DNA of 52,410 nt, taken from assembly GCA_012719955.1 (NCBI GenBank), contig JAAXZI010000055.1:1-52410 (forward strand), given 5' to 3'. The number at the start of each line of letters is the position of its first letter. Position 1 is the first letter of the stretch. The notes under the pieces are model-generated. The model ran no database searches. It had not been told where the DNA came from and saw only the letters and a list, made by a program, of their open reading frames with translations. This stretch comes from Phycisphaerae bacterium (lineage in GTDB: Bacteria; Planctomycetota; Phycisphaerae; UBA1845; PWPN01). Made by a program: the position numbers and the translations under genes. Positions 44,410 through 52,410 of the stretch are shown here, in pieces.

Positions 44410-46071
44410 TTACGGGAATAACCCCGGAAACCGTTGCTGGAGCGTGACTCGTCGCACATCCCGCGGATTCTGTTGCGGAATGTAGGCGTCGATGTCAGCA
44501 AAATTGCGGTCATACACAAAACCGAACCCATACGTCAGCCGGAACGAGTTTCGGATCGTCAACAGCAGCGGGGCGATCGCATGAGTTCCTACGTCAATTA
44601 GATCGTTAGGTTTGAGGTAAAAATCGGGATCTTTCCCTTCAGCGATCCGAGCCAGATCGAGTTGCAGTATCTCTTCACGATCCCCTTGAATTCGCCGGGT
44701 AATCGAGCAGCGGGTCGGCCAGGCCAGCCCGTCCAGACCGCCGGCCGAGGCAATCGCCTGGCGAAGCGTGATTTGCTCCCCGACGAAGTTATAGGCCCCG
44801 GGCCGAACCACGTGACCACTGAGGTAGAAGGCCCCCGTCGGGCCGGGATCCAGCCGGATCCAGTCATCGTGGCGGATCACGATGTTGTAGTTCGCTTCGC
44901 CGCTTCGCAGCTTCTCGGCGGGAATGTGGATGATCCGCTGCTGACCTTCCTGGGCCAGTTCTTCCCAATCGACCGGCTGGGTGGTGGCCGGCGGGGCGGC
45001 TTCAGGGGCCGCCGGCGTTGGGAGGGCCGGTTCGGCGGCTGTCGGTTCCGTGGTTGCCGCTTCTGTGGCCGGCGCCTCGATGAACGTGTCATTCACGTAA
45101 ATCCATCTCGGACGGGAAGGTTGAGTGGCCGACGGAGAAGCGGGCGAGGGGGTTTGGGACTGTCCCCTGGTCGCATTTTTTTCTGCCTCGGGCGCCAGGG
45201 CTTCCATCAGCTCGCGCTCGGCCTGCTCGGGAGGAACCGCCAGGTGGGTGGTCGGCTGGTTCGATCCGTTGTGGCCGGTCGCTGCTGCCGGTCCTTGTGC
45301 CTGTCCCATCTCTGCGAGCGAGACCGGGCTGACCGGCGGCGGGGTGGTGAACTCGTCCGGACGGGTGGCCGGAGTACCGGGAGGCGTACTCTCCATCGTC
45401 GGCTCCCGGCGGATCTTCTCGCGCGGTTGGTTGCGCACGATGTAGATGTCTTTGACCGACTGGTCCAGCCCGCCTCCCAGATTCAACGCCTCTCGAAGGC
45501 GGAAGTCCGGCCGGATAATGGGGTACATACCAGGTTGGGCAATCGCACCGGCCAGGTAAAACACCCGCTGCTGGGCCGACGTGACCGTTACTACGACGGT
45601 GGGTTGATCCTCCTGGCTGTAGATTTCCCGTTCCTTGGCCCGGGCGATGATGTCCTCCTGCAGCTCGTAAGCGGTGCGGCCTTCGGCCGGCACTTTGCCC
45701 AACTGCGGAATGAATACCTCGCCAAGCTCGTTGACCGTTACCGGCGTCAGATCGGTTTCCGCTCCAATGGCCACAAAGTCCAGCAGCCGAATCGACAGCA
45801 CATCGCCGGGACCGATGCGATATTCCTCGACAATCGCGACCAGGTCCTCCGGCTTCGGTTCTTCGGCCCCGGGAACGCCCATGGGCGGGTCGTAGAAACT
45901 GATGCTCCGCTGAATCTCTACAATCTCGTGGCTGCGGAAGTTACCTATCTGGGTGGGGTCCAGAAATGAGTTAAACCACGCTTGCGAACAACCCGCGCAC
46001 AGGAGTCCAATGGCGGACAGCAGGCACAACGCACGAGAATCCGGAAAAGCTGTCTGTTGGCTGAGTCGCAT
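44410..46071 (-). CDS. Polysaccharide export outer-membrane lipoprotein (Wza-like)
   Basis: Outer-membrane export channel subunit. 553 residues. A lipoprotein signal (LLSAIGLLCAGCSQ) predicts lipidation at Cys28. The Poly_export domain begins at EEYRIGPGDVLSIRLLDF (about 85-170), a first SLBB domain follows (VFYLAGAIAQPGMYPI), and a second comes late (AFYLSGHVVRPGAYNFVGEQITLRQAIASAGGL). Between them lies an unusual Pro/Ala/Thr-rich linker of about 150 residues (roughly 225-375), probably disordered. First gene of the operon. A hairpin (GAGGGG-N6-CCCCTC, 46091-46108) lies in the leader about 20 bp before the ATG and could affect translation. Confidence 0.93.
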   Translation of the reverse strand: MRLSQQTAFPDSRALCLLSAIGLLCAGCSQAWFNSFLDPTQIGNFRSHEIVEIQRSISFYDPPMGVPGAEEPKPEDLVAIVEEYRIGPGDVLSIRLLDFVAIGAETDLTPVTVNELGEVFIPQLGKVPAEGRTAYELQEDIIARAKEREIYSQEDQPTVVVTVTSAQQRVFYLAGAIAQPGMYPIIRPDFRLREALNLGGGLDQSVKDIYIVRNQPREKIRREPTMESTPPGTPATRPDEFTTPPPVSPVSLAEMGQAQGPAAATGHNGSNQPTTHLAVPPEQAERELMEALAPEAEKNATRGQSQTPSPASPSATQPSRPRWIYVNDTFIEAPATEAATTEPTAAEPALPTPAAPEAAPPATTQPVDWEELAQEGQQRIIHIPAEKLRSGEANYNIVIRHDDWIRLDPGPTGAFYLSGHVVRPGAYNFVGEQITLRQAIASAGGLDGLAWPTRCSITRRIQGDREEILQLDLARIAEGKDPDFYLKPNDLIDVGTHAIAPLLLTIRNSFRLTYGFGFVYDRNFADIDAYIPQQNPRDVRRVTLQQRFPGLFP

Positions 46072-46218
46072 GAATAGCTGTCGATCCCGAGGGGCGCAGA
46101 CCCCTCAACGGCTCCGGTTTTCCACTTCCAACGCCCAGAAGAATCGAATCGCGCCTAGTTATCGGCATCCAGCCGGGGGCGGTTGAGGTTTTAGACCGGT
46201 AAGCTATTCCACCGCTGC

Positions 46219-46908
46219 TTAGCGGTCAAGTTCCGCCAGTGACGCGATTTGCATCTCTGGTTCACCCCCGACCGGCGGGGGCACGTCACAGTACACGCCT
46301 CCGGGGCGCCGCACCCAGACTGTCCGCCATCCCAGACGCCGAGGTCCAACGAAATCCTTGCTGCAGTTATCGGCAATATAGACCACTGCGGCCCCGTGAG
46401 TTTTGAGACGGTTTTCCATCACTTCAAATCCACGCGGGTGTGGTTTCCAATACTCCGGGCCCCATTGGTCGGTGAGAATGATTTCGTCGAGCAGAGGCCG
46501 GATCCCCAAAGCCTCAACCTTCTTCTCCTGCATCACCAAGGGGCCATCGGACAGCAGGCCCAGCCGCCAACGTCCGCGCCATGCCTCCAAGGCAACGCGC
46601 GCATCCTCATGAAGCGTAATGTGCGGCACATGGGTCCGATAACAGCGGACCATCTCGGAAATGAGCTGCTCTGACGCGGGGTGACGCAATTCCGCCAGCA
46701 GGCGGTCGAATACATGACGTCGCTCCCCGGCCAGAAACAACTCCCGCATCCTTGCGGCCGGATCTATGGGGCAGGCCACCCGTGCCCGCAGCCATTCGCC
46801 GACCGCATCGAATCCGCTGAACACATACGCCTGTTCGGGATACAGCGTGTCATCCAGGTCGAAGACGATGGCGCGAACTTGCGAAAGGTGGAACCGCACC
46901 CTGTTCAT
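46219..46908 (-). CDS. HAD-superfamily hydrolase
   Basis: 229 residues. The HAD motif I is VFDLDDTLYP with nucleophile Asp17 and acid/base Asp19, motif II is LLSDGP, the motif III Lys lies in YWKPHPRGFEVM, and motif IV is VYIADNCSKDF, where the usual second Asp is only partly conserved. A helical C1 cap lies between motifs I and II. Probably a phosphatase for a small phosphorylated metabolite. It follows the CoA-transferase gene by 49 bp on the same strand and may be the last gene of that operon. Confidence 0.88.
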   Translation of the reverse strand: MNRVRFHLSQVRAIVFDLDDTLYPEQAYVFSGFDAVGEWLRARVACPIDPAARMRELFLAGERRHVFDRLLAELRHPASEQLISEMVRCYRTHVPHITLHEDARVALEAWRGRWRLGLLSDGPLVMQEKKVEALGIRPLLDEIILTDQWGPEYWKPHPRGFEVMENRLKTHGAAVVYIADNCSKDFVGPRRLGWRTVWVRRPGGVYCDVPPPVGGEPEMQIASLAELDR

Positions 46909-46957
46909 ACGCTGCTTCCCACTGATGAGGTTCTGGCGCGGGGCCGCTTTTTTGTCC

Positions 46958-48817
46958 TCACACCGTCATGACCACGTGAACCACGCCTCCCTCGGTGGTG
47001 GTCTCGATGTTCAGCCCGGAGCGGTGGAAGATCTTGAGCATGCCGCTGTTTTCAATCAGCACTTCGGCCGAGAACTTGCGAATGCCGTTGCTTCGCCCGA
47101 TCTCCAGCAGCCTCTGAAACAGGATTGTTCCCAACCCTTTGCGCTGCCAGTCATCGCGGACCACAAAGGCCATCTCGGCGCTGGTCTTGGACGGGTCCGT
47201 CAAATACCGCCCGACCGCTACCACTTCCTCCTCGCCGGGTTCGCCGACCGTGCCCACCAAGGCCATCTCGGTGTCGTAATCCACGTTGCAGAACACCTGC
47301 AACTTATTGTGTGACATAGTCTTAAGCGAGGCGTGGAACCGCAGGTAGACCGTCTGCTCGCTGAACGAGTAGAACATGTCTTTAATGCGCGATTCATCAT
47401 CCGAGCGGATTGGGCGGATCAACACCTTCGATTCGTCTCGTAAGGTAGCCTGGTACTCGTACCTCTCCGGATAGGGCTGGCGGGGGGGCGGCATGATCTG
47501 GTTGGGATAAACGATCCGCCGTCTCTTGGCCGCGTGGAGCAACTCGCCGCGGTAATCCGGATGGGCGATGCTGATCAGGGACATGGCTCGCTCGCGCAGC
47601 GATCGGCCGTGCAGGAAGGCGATGCCGTACTCGGTGACGATGTACTGCGCGTCGGCCCGGGTGGTGAACACACCCGCCCCCTCCTCCAAGCCCGCTTTGA
47701 TTCGCGATTGGGGGCCCAGGGGGGTCTGCATGGTGCTGGGCAGGACCACCACCGCTTTGCCATCCTTGGCCATCGCCGCCCCGCGGATGAAATCGGCCCG
47801 CCCGCCGATTCCGCCGCGCAGGAGCGGACCGAATGAATCCACCGAGGCCTGCCCGGTCAGATCCACCTCCGCCGCTCCATTAATGGCCACCATGTTGTCA
47901 TGCTGGGCGATGATCCGCGGATCGTTGACATAATCCGACGGATGCAGCGCCACCTGGGGGTTCTCGTGGAGAAAACGGAACAGCTCGTGGGTGCCGACCG
48001 CGAAGCTGCCCACGATCTTTCCGCGGTTGAGCGTCTTCTGTCTGCCGGTGATCACGCCGGCCCGGGCCAGTCGCATGATGCCATCCGAGATCGCGTCGCT
48101 GTGTACGCCCAGATCGTACCGGGCGGTGAGATTGGAGAGGATCGCATCCGGGATACGCCCGATGCCCACCTGGAGCGTGGCCCCATCAGGCACAAGTCGG
48201 CTGACGTGGGCGGCGATCTGTTCGGTGACGTCGTCCGGCTCATCCAGCGGCGGCATCTCCAGCAGCGGTTCGTCATGCTCCACCAGCCAGGTGATCTGGT
48301 TCACGTGCAGGAACGAATCGCCCAGCACGTAAGGCATCTGCGAATTCACCTGGGCAATGACGATCTTCGCGGCCTTGGCCGCGGCCCGGGTCACGTCCAC
48401 CGAAACGCCCAGGCTGCACAGGCCGTGCTCGTCCGGTGGAGTCACCGTCACCATGGCTACGTCGATGGGCAGCTCCCGCGACTTGAACAACCGGGCTGCC
48501 TGGGAGAGCAGCAGAGGAGTGTAATCGGCCCGGGCCTCGCTGACAGCGTCACGGAGGCCCGGGCCGATGAAGAGGGTGTTGGCTCGGAAACTGGCGGTGT
48601 ATTGCTTGTCGGCATGCGGAGCAGGGCCCAGCGGCAGCGCCTGCATCACTTCAACGTCGTTCAGCTTGTCGCTGGCCTGCACCAGGGCCCTTACCAGGGC
48701 CTGAGGCTCTCCGCATCCTGAACCGATGAATACCCGGTCGCCGGAACTGACTTTTTGAACGGCAAAGTCCGCCGATACGAGCTTATCAGCGTACCGCTCG
48801 CGCCAGTTTCCGGCCAT
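46958..48817 (-). CDS. Acetyl-CoA hydrolase/CoA-transferase fused to a GNAT domain
   Basis: Residues 1-440 form a family I-like CoA-transferase of the 4-hydroxybutyrate/acetate type: FIGSGCGEPQALV, ATLQVGIGRIPDAILSNL, and FAVGTHELFRFLHENPQV, with ADFIRGA and YGIAFLHGRSLRERA. Residues about 463-619 are a GNAT acetyltransferase (VLIRPIRSDDESRIKDMFYSF, RDDWQRKGLGTILFQRLLEIGRSNGIRKFSAEVL). In characterised relatives the catalytic Glu lies in a GIHTE motif near residue 238; here the aligned segment is GVHSD with Asp241. The gene begins 3 bp after the stop of the acyl-CoA synthetase gene, so translation is probably coupled. The GNAT part may bind an acyl-CoA, acetylate the partner enzyme, or sense CoA status. 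Confidence 0.9.
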   Translation of the reverse strand: MAGNWRERYADKLVSADFAVQKVSSGDRVFIGSGCGEPQALVRALVQASDKLNDVEVMQALPLGPAPHADKQYTASFRANTLFIGPGLRDAVSEARADYTPLLLSQAARLFKSRELPIDVAMVTVTPPDEHGLCSLGVSVDVTRAAAKAAKIVIAQVNSQMPYVLGDSFLHVNQITWLVEHDEPLLEMPPLDEPDDVTEQIAAHVSRLVPDGATLQVGIGRIPDAILSNLTARYDLGVHSDAISDGIMRLARAGVITGRQKTLNRGKIVGSFAVGTHELFRFLHENPQVALHPSDYVNDPRIIAQHDNMVAINGAAEVDLTGQASVDSFGPLLRGGIGGRADFIRGAAMAKDGKAVVVLPSTMQTPLGPQSRIKAGLEEGAGVFTTRADAQYIVTEYGIAFLHGRSLRERAMSLISIAHPDYRGELLHAAKRRRIVYPNQIMPPPRQPYPERYEYQATLRDESKVLIRPIRSDDESRIKDMFYSFSEQTVYLRFHASLKTMSHNKLQVFCNVDYDTEMALVGTVGEPGEEEVVAVGRYLTDPSKTSAEMAFVVRDDWQRKGLGTILFQRLLEIGRSNGIRKFSAEVLIENSGMLKIFHRSGLNIETTTEGGVVHVVMTV

Positions 48818-48820
48818 AGG

Positions 48821-51001
48821 CTATTTCTCCGACAAGATGATTCTCGCGTCGGCCACGACAACGCCCTTACCTTGCGGGTACACGATCAGGGGGTTAATGT
48901 CAAGCTCTTTGATTCTGGGGTGCTCCGTGACCAGTTGCGACAGCCGGCACAGGGCGTCGGCAATCGCGGGCACATCCGAAGGCGGTTCACCGCGGACGCC
49001 TTCCAACAGCTTGTAGGAACGGATGCTGCGCACCATCACGTAGGCCGAGTTCTCCCGGATGGGGGCCAGGCGGAAGGACACGTCCTTGAGGGCCTCGGTG
49101 TAGATGCCGCCCAGACCGAACATGATCAGCGGGCCGAAACGCTCGTCCCGGCTCATACCCAGAATCGTCTCTTTGCCCGGCGGCAGCATCTTCTGGATGA
49201 GCACGCCCCAGATCTCGACGTCATCGCCCATCTTGTCCTTGACCGAGGCGATCATACCATCGAAGGCCGCCCGCACGGAGGCCTCGTCGCGCAGGTTCAG
49301 CTTCACGCCGCCCACGTCGGTCTTGTGCAGGATCTTCGGTCCCGAGATCTTCATGACCACCGGGTAGCCGATCTTGGCCGCCGCGGCCACGGCCTCATCA
49401 GCCGTCTTGGCCAGAGCATAAGGCACCAGCGAGAAGCCGTAGTGCCGGAAGACCTCCAGCGCCTTGAGTTCCACAATCTGCTTGCGGCCGGCCTTGAACT
49501 CCTCCTCCAGCAGCTTTTCCACCGCGGCCTTGTCGGCGTCGTACTGCACGAACCGGCTGTGGGGCGTCCGGGTCCACTCCGCGAAGCGGGCCTTGGCCGC
49601 CAGAGCCCGCATCGCGTTCTCCGGGAACGGGTAGGTCGGCACCTTGTAGCTGTGCAGCTTCTCCACGCCCTCGGCCACGTCCGCCGCGCCCATCATGCAG
49701 GCCACGATCGGCTTGGTGCAGAAGCCCTTGGCCTCGCCGACCACCTGGCCGATCTCGGCGTCGGGGGTCATCGACTGCGGCGTAACCAGCACCATGATGT
49801 TGTCCACGTTCTCGTCCGCGGCGATGGCGTCCAAGGCCGCCCGATAGCGATCGTGGCGGGCGTCTCCGATGACGTCCACCGGGTTCTTCAGGCTGCTGGT
49901 GGGGGGCATCTGGAACTTCAGCGATTTGATGGTGTAATCCGCGAACTTCGAGAGCTGCAGCCCGTAGCGGATGCACGCGTCGGTGGCCATGATGCCCGGC
50001 CCGCCCGCGTTGGTGATGATCGCCGTTCGCCGTCCGGCCGGCATGACCGGGTCGGAGAAGATCTCCGCCAGGTCGAACAGGTCTTCCACGCTCTCCACGC
50101 GGATGACACCGGCCTGGGTCATGATCGCGTCGTACACCTCGTCGGAGCCGGCCATCGAGCCGGTGTGCGACGCGGCCGCGGCAGCGCCCTGGGGCGTCCG
50201 CCCCGTCTTGATGGCCAGGATCGGCTTGGGGTTGCTGCCGTGCGTGATCTCGTAGGCGGCGTTAACGAAGGCCTGCCCGTCGGAGATGTCCTCGACGTAC
50301 ATCATGATGATATCGGTGTTGCGGTCGCTGGCCAGGCACCGCAGCAGATCCACCTCGGTCACGTCGCACTTGTTGCCGAAGCTGATGAAGCGCGAGAAGC
50401 CCAGGTGGTGTCCTTTGGCATAGTCCAGCAGAGCGGTGCACAACGCGCCGCTCTGGGAGATCAAGCCGATGCGGCCCGGGCGGGGCATGTCGCGGCCGAA
50501 ACTCGCGTTCATGCGGACATCGGGGGCGGTGTTGATCACGCCCAGACAGTTGGGCCCGATGATGGACAGGCCACGCTCGTCGGCGATGGCCTTGATGCGG
50601 CGTTCCCGCTGAGCGCCTTCCTCGCCCACCTCCTTGAAGCCGGCGGAGATGATCACCAGATGCTTGGTGCCGTGGTCGGCCGCCTCGAGGACCGCCTTCT
50701 CGACGGCGGGGGCGGGCAGGATGATCACGGCCAGGTCCACGTGGTCGTCAATCGCCGAAATACTCGGGACGCAGCGGGCTCCCATGATGCTCTTGGCCTT
50801 GGGATTGACCGGGTAGACCACGCCGGTATACCCGCCGAGGATGAGGTTGGACGGAATCGCACTGCCCACCGTGCCGGGGGTTCGGGAGGCCCCGATGACC
50901 GCGATTGACTTGGGGGCGAACAGTGGCTCCAGGTCGCGGACCCGGCTCTGGGCCCCGCTGCCGTCGGCCTGCACCGCTGGATTGGCTGCACTTCGTGCCA
51001 T
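48821..51001 (-). CDS. ADP-forming acyl-CoA (acetate-CoA) synthetase, fused alpha-beta
   Basis: Converts acyl-CoA, ADP and phosphate to acid, ATP and CoA, or the reverse. 726 residues from the ATG at 51001. The CoA-binding domain (PKSIAVIGASRTPGTVGSAI), succinyl-CoA-ligase-like domains (IGPNCLGVINT, GLISQSGALCTALLDYA) and the SHTGSMAG motif near residue 279 with the phospho-His make up the alpha part (about 1-470). The ATP-grasp beta part follows (GYPVVMKISGPKILHKTDVGGVKLNL, about 490-726). Single-chain enzymes of this kind occur in bacteria and archaea. AGGAG lies 11 bp before the start. A promoter is predicted at 51212-51240. Confidence 0.93.
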   Translation of the reverse strand: MARSAANPAVQADGSGAQSRVRDLEPLFAPKSIAVIGASRTPGTVGSAIPSNLILGGYTGVVYPVNPKAKSIMGARCVPSISAIDDHVDLAVIILPAPAVEKAVLEAADHGTKHLVIISAGFKEVGEEGAQRERRIKAIADERGLSIIGPNCLGVINTAPDVRMNASFGRDMPRPGRIGLISQSGALCTALLDYAKGHHLGFSRFISFGNKCDVTEVDLLRCLASDRNTDIIMMYVEDISDGQAFVNAAYEITHGSNPKPILAIKTGRTPQGAAAAASHTGSMAGSDEVYDAIMTQAGVIRVESVEDLFDLAEIFSDPVMPAGRRTAIITNAGGPGIMATDACIRYGLQLSKFADYTIKSLKFQMPPTSSLKNPVDVIGDARHDRYRAALDAIAADENVDNIMVLVTPQSMTPDAEIGQVVGEAKGFCTKPIVACMMGAADVAEGVEKLHSYKVPTYPFPENAMRALAAKARFAEWTRTPHSRFVQYDADKAAVEKLLEEEFKAGRKQIVELKALEVFRHYGFSLVPYALAKTADEAVAAAAKIGYPVVMKISGPKILHKTDVGGVKLNLRDEASVRAAFDGMIASVKDKMGDDVEIWGVLIQKMLPPGKETILGMSRDERFGPLIMFGLGGIYTEALKDVSFRLAPIRENSAYVMVRSIRSYKLLEGVRGEPPSDVPAIADALCRLSQLVTEHPRIKELDINPLIVYPQGKGVVVADARIILSEK

Positions 51002-51306
51002 ACCCGTTATAGCTCCTGTAGGGAATGTTTGTCCGCTGTGACTGGCCCTGAAACTGGCCAAGCGGTCGTTCGCCCGCTTGGTTCCCTCGTGCACCGCGGA
51101 CCAGCAGTCGGATTCAACGCCGTCGACCCGCGCACCGCGGGGCCGTTCCGGCAGGTCGGATTTGAAACGTCACTGGGTGTCAGAGCTTGCTGCGACCTCG
51201 AACGACGCCCGATCATATCGGACGGCCAGCTTGCCTTCAAACTTGTCATCAAATCGAGCTGCAAATCAACACGCCGGCTCCGCCTCCCGCGGGGGCGGTT
51301 GGAAAC
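51002..51306. other. Intergenic region between porB and the acyl-CoA synthetase gene
   Basis: Contains the promoter at 51212-51240 and a GC-rich imperfect palindrome (about 51283-51301) that may end the porB transcript. No gene is seen. The implied leader of about 200 nt (51205-51002) is long, but no riboswitch is recognised. Confidence 0.5.
51212..51240 (-). promoter_or_regulatory. Promoter of the acyl-CoA synthetase operon
   Basis: On the minus strand TTGAAG (51235-51240), 17 bp, TATGAT (51212-51217). Confidence 0.6.
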
Positions 51307-52258
51307 TCAAACGCCGGCTCGCTCGAGTCGACACAACTCGGCCCATTTGGCATCGACCCATTTTTGCAATCGGTCCAGGCAATCTTCCCGGCCGGGCTCG
51401 AGGAGGTGCTGGAACCGGCCTTGCATCTGCACGTACTGGCGGACCGGTCGCGGCTGGGCCGGCCGATAAGTGATCCGGTATCGGCCGTTCTCGCATTCGT
51501 ACAGCGGCCATGCGTTGCACTCGACCGCCAGGTCGGCCACGCTGAGCACGTCATCGGTGTGAGCGAGGCCCCAGCCCACCGGGCAACTCGACAGAACGTT
51601 CACGAACGCCGGTCCTTTCACCGCAATCGCCTTGGACAACTTAGCGATCATGTCCTGGTATCTGGCCACGCAGGCCTGGGCCACGTAGGGCAGGGCGTGA
51701 GCAGCCATGATCCACGTCAGATCCTTGGGGGCTTCGGTCTTGCCCGACCGCGCGGTATGCGTGAACGCACCGGACGGCGTGGCGGAGGAGCGCTGGATGC
51801 CGGTGTTCATGTACGCTTCGTTGTTGTAGCAAATGAACGTCAGATCGTGACCTCGCTCCATTGCTCCCGACAGTGCCTGTAGTCCGATATCGTAGCTGCC
51901 GCCGTCGCCCGCGAATGCCAGCACCTTGATGTCGCGATCGGCGGGCCCGGATGGCTGCCTCCACGCCGCTGGCCACCGCCGCCGCATTCCCGAACGCCGA
52001 GTGCAGGAAGGGGATGCGCCAGGCGTTGTGCGGGTAGATGGACGAGACCATTTGCATGCAGCCCGTCGCGAACACCACCACCGGCTCGCACCCGAGTCCT
52101 TCGCGGGCGGCGTAGATGGCGGCCTGAATCACCGTCGGAGCCGGACAGCCCGCGCAGGCGGCATGCCCGGCCCCCAGCCCCCGCGCCAAACCCATGAACT
52201 CCTGGGGGATGAGCTTGCCTTCCTGTGGCAGCGTGCGTGTCTCTGTCGCGGATTCCAT
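51307..52258 (-). pseudogene. porB: 2-oxoacid:ferredoxin oxidoreductase beta subunit, frameshifted
   Basis: The thiamine-diphosphate subunit of a pyruvate- or 2-oxoacid:ferredoxin oxidoreductase. The first part (from ATG 52258) has GHAACAGCPAPTVI with cluster Cys residues, FATGCMQMVSSIYP and LHSAFGNAAAVASGVEAAI. The second part, in the next frame, continues DIKVLAFAGDGGSYDIGLQALSGA with the TPP motif GDG...NN (ICYNNEAYMNTGIQ), and SSCPVGW with a further Cys. The switch lies at 51940-51952, in GC-rich GGGCCC, and amounts to one extra base. Both sides are well conserved, so a sequencing error or recent mutation is likelier than old decay. Confidence 0.85.
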
Positions 52259-52267
52259 GACGATGAC

Positions 52268-52410
52268 TCACATCTCCCGGATCACTTCGCGAGCCGCCCG
52301 ATCCATGGCCCGGATGTTGCCCTGCAACACCTTCTCGCTGAGCCGCTTCATCTTGGCTCGAAACGCCCGCTTGATGCGCTCCCGATCGCCCAGCCCCAGG
52401 ATTTCCGTCA
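52268..52410 (-). CDS. C-terminal end of an oxidoreductase subunit gene (partial)
   Basis: The last 47 codons of a gene cut by the window edge. The readable end (ILGLGDRERIKRAFRAKMKR, then SEKVLQGNIRAMDRAAREV) resembles the end of the gamma subunit of 2-oxoacid:acceptor oxidoreductases. The stop is 9 bp before the porB start, so both are in one operon. An alpha subunit cannot be excluded. Confidence 0.55.
   Translation of the reverse strand, partial: TEILGLGDRERIKRAFRAKMKRLSEKVLQGNIRAMDRAAREVIREM

Noticed and set aside
51002..51200. Riboswitch in the long leader of the acyl-CoA synthetase gene
   Set aside because: No known aptamer core was recognised; length alone is not evidence.
51940..51952. 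Programmed ribosomal frameshift in porB
   Set aside because: No slippery heptamer or downstream pseudoknot is evident; mutation or sequencing error is simpler.

Overview
The window comes from a GC-rich bacterium of the phylum Planctomycetota, probably near the class Phycisphaerae. The clearest evidence is the 16S rRNA gene at 809-2383. It carries the planctomycete form of the EUB338 site (1182-1199), and it is transcribed alone, with its own terminator and no 23S, 5S or tRNA gene behind it. Exosortase, HemQ-type heme synthesis, large secreted multidomain proteins and a WbsX-type sugar enzyme fit the same assignment, but class-level placement is inference. No phage, integrase, transposase, CRISPR array or tRNA was seen.

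Layout. 1-5094: tandem rRNA promoters with a possible small RNA between them, a boxA-like element, 16S rRNA, a membrane coiled-coil/TPR protein, and RNase P RNA. 5469-13156: mostly single genes (PIN-TRAM protein, PRC-barrel protein, small acidic protein, receiver protein, RlmI-type methyltransferase, HemQ, secreted TIM-barrel-like protein). 13437-16753: serA, a tail-to-tail hicB/hicA pair, and proC. 16806-20212: a sugar ABC cluster with two paralogous binding lipoproteins and one permease but no ATPase. 20361-27116, minus strand: MoxR ATPase, M20 peptidase, RlmN, cytochrome bd oxidase (cydA-cydB). 27496-29912: xylulokinase and an inositol-monophosphatase-like enzyme. 30153-40864: secreted M6 metalloprotease, TMTC-like membrane protein, a WbsX-like/SGNH fusion, and a membrane metallophosphoesterase. 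41188-46071, minus strand: a polysaccharide export operon of Wza-like lipoprotein, exosortase and Wzc-like tyrosine kinase. 46219-52410, minus strand: an energy-conserving acyl-CoA module with a 2-oxoacid:ferredoxin oxidoreductase (beta gene frameshifted, upstream gene cut by the window edge), an ADP-forming acyl-CoA synthetase, a CoA-transferase fused to a GNAT domain, and a HAD hydrolase.

How the genes fit together. The right-hand cluster suggests oxidative decarboxylation of a 2-oxoacid to acyl-CoA and recovery of ATP from the thioester. Next to cytochrome bd this points to a flexible, perhaps microaerobic or facultative life. The Wza-exosortase-Wzc operon links exopolysaccharide export to protein sorting at the cell surface. 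The secreted hydrolases, sugar transporter parts and xylulokinase suggest growth on polysaccharide.

The least expected signal lies between genes. Short repeats with 7-bp or 8-bp periods sit at many gene borders, sometimes paired as inverted repeats, and in places run into coding sequence. A 65-bp near-perfect palindrome occurs in two opposite orientations, with a partial third copy. Smaller shared palindromes are present as well. These look like families of repetitive elements spread through the genome.
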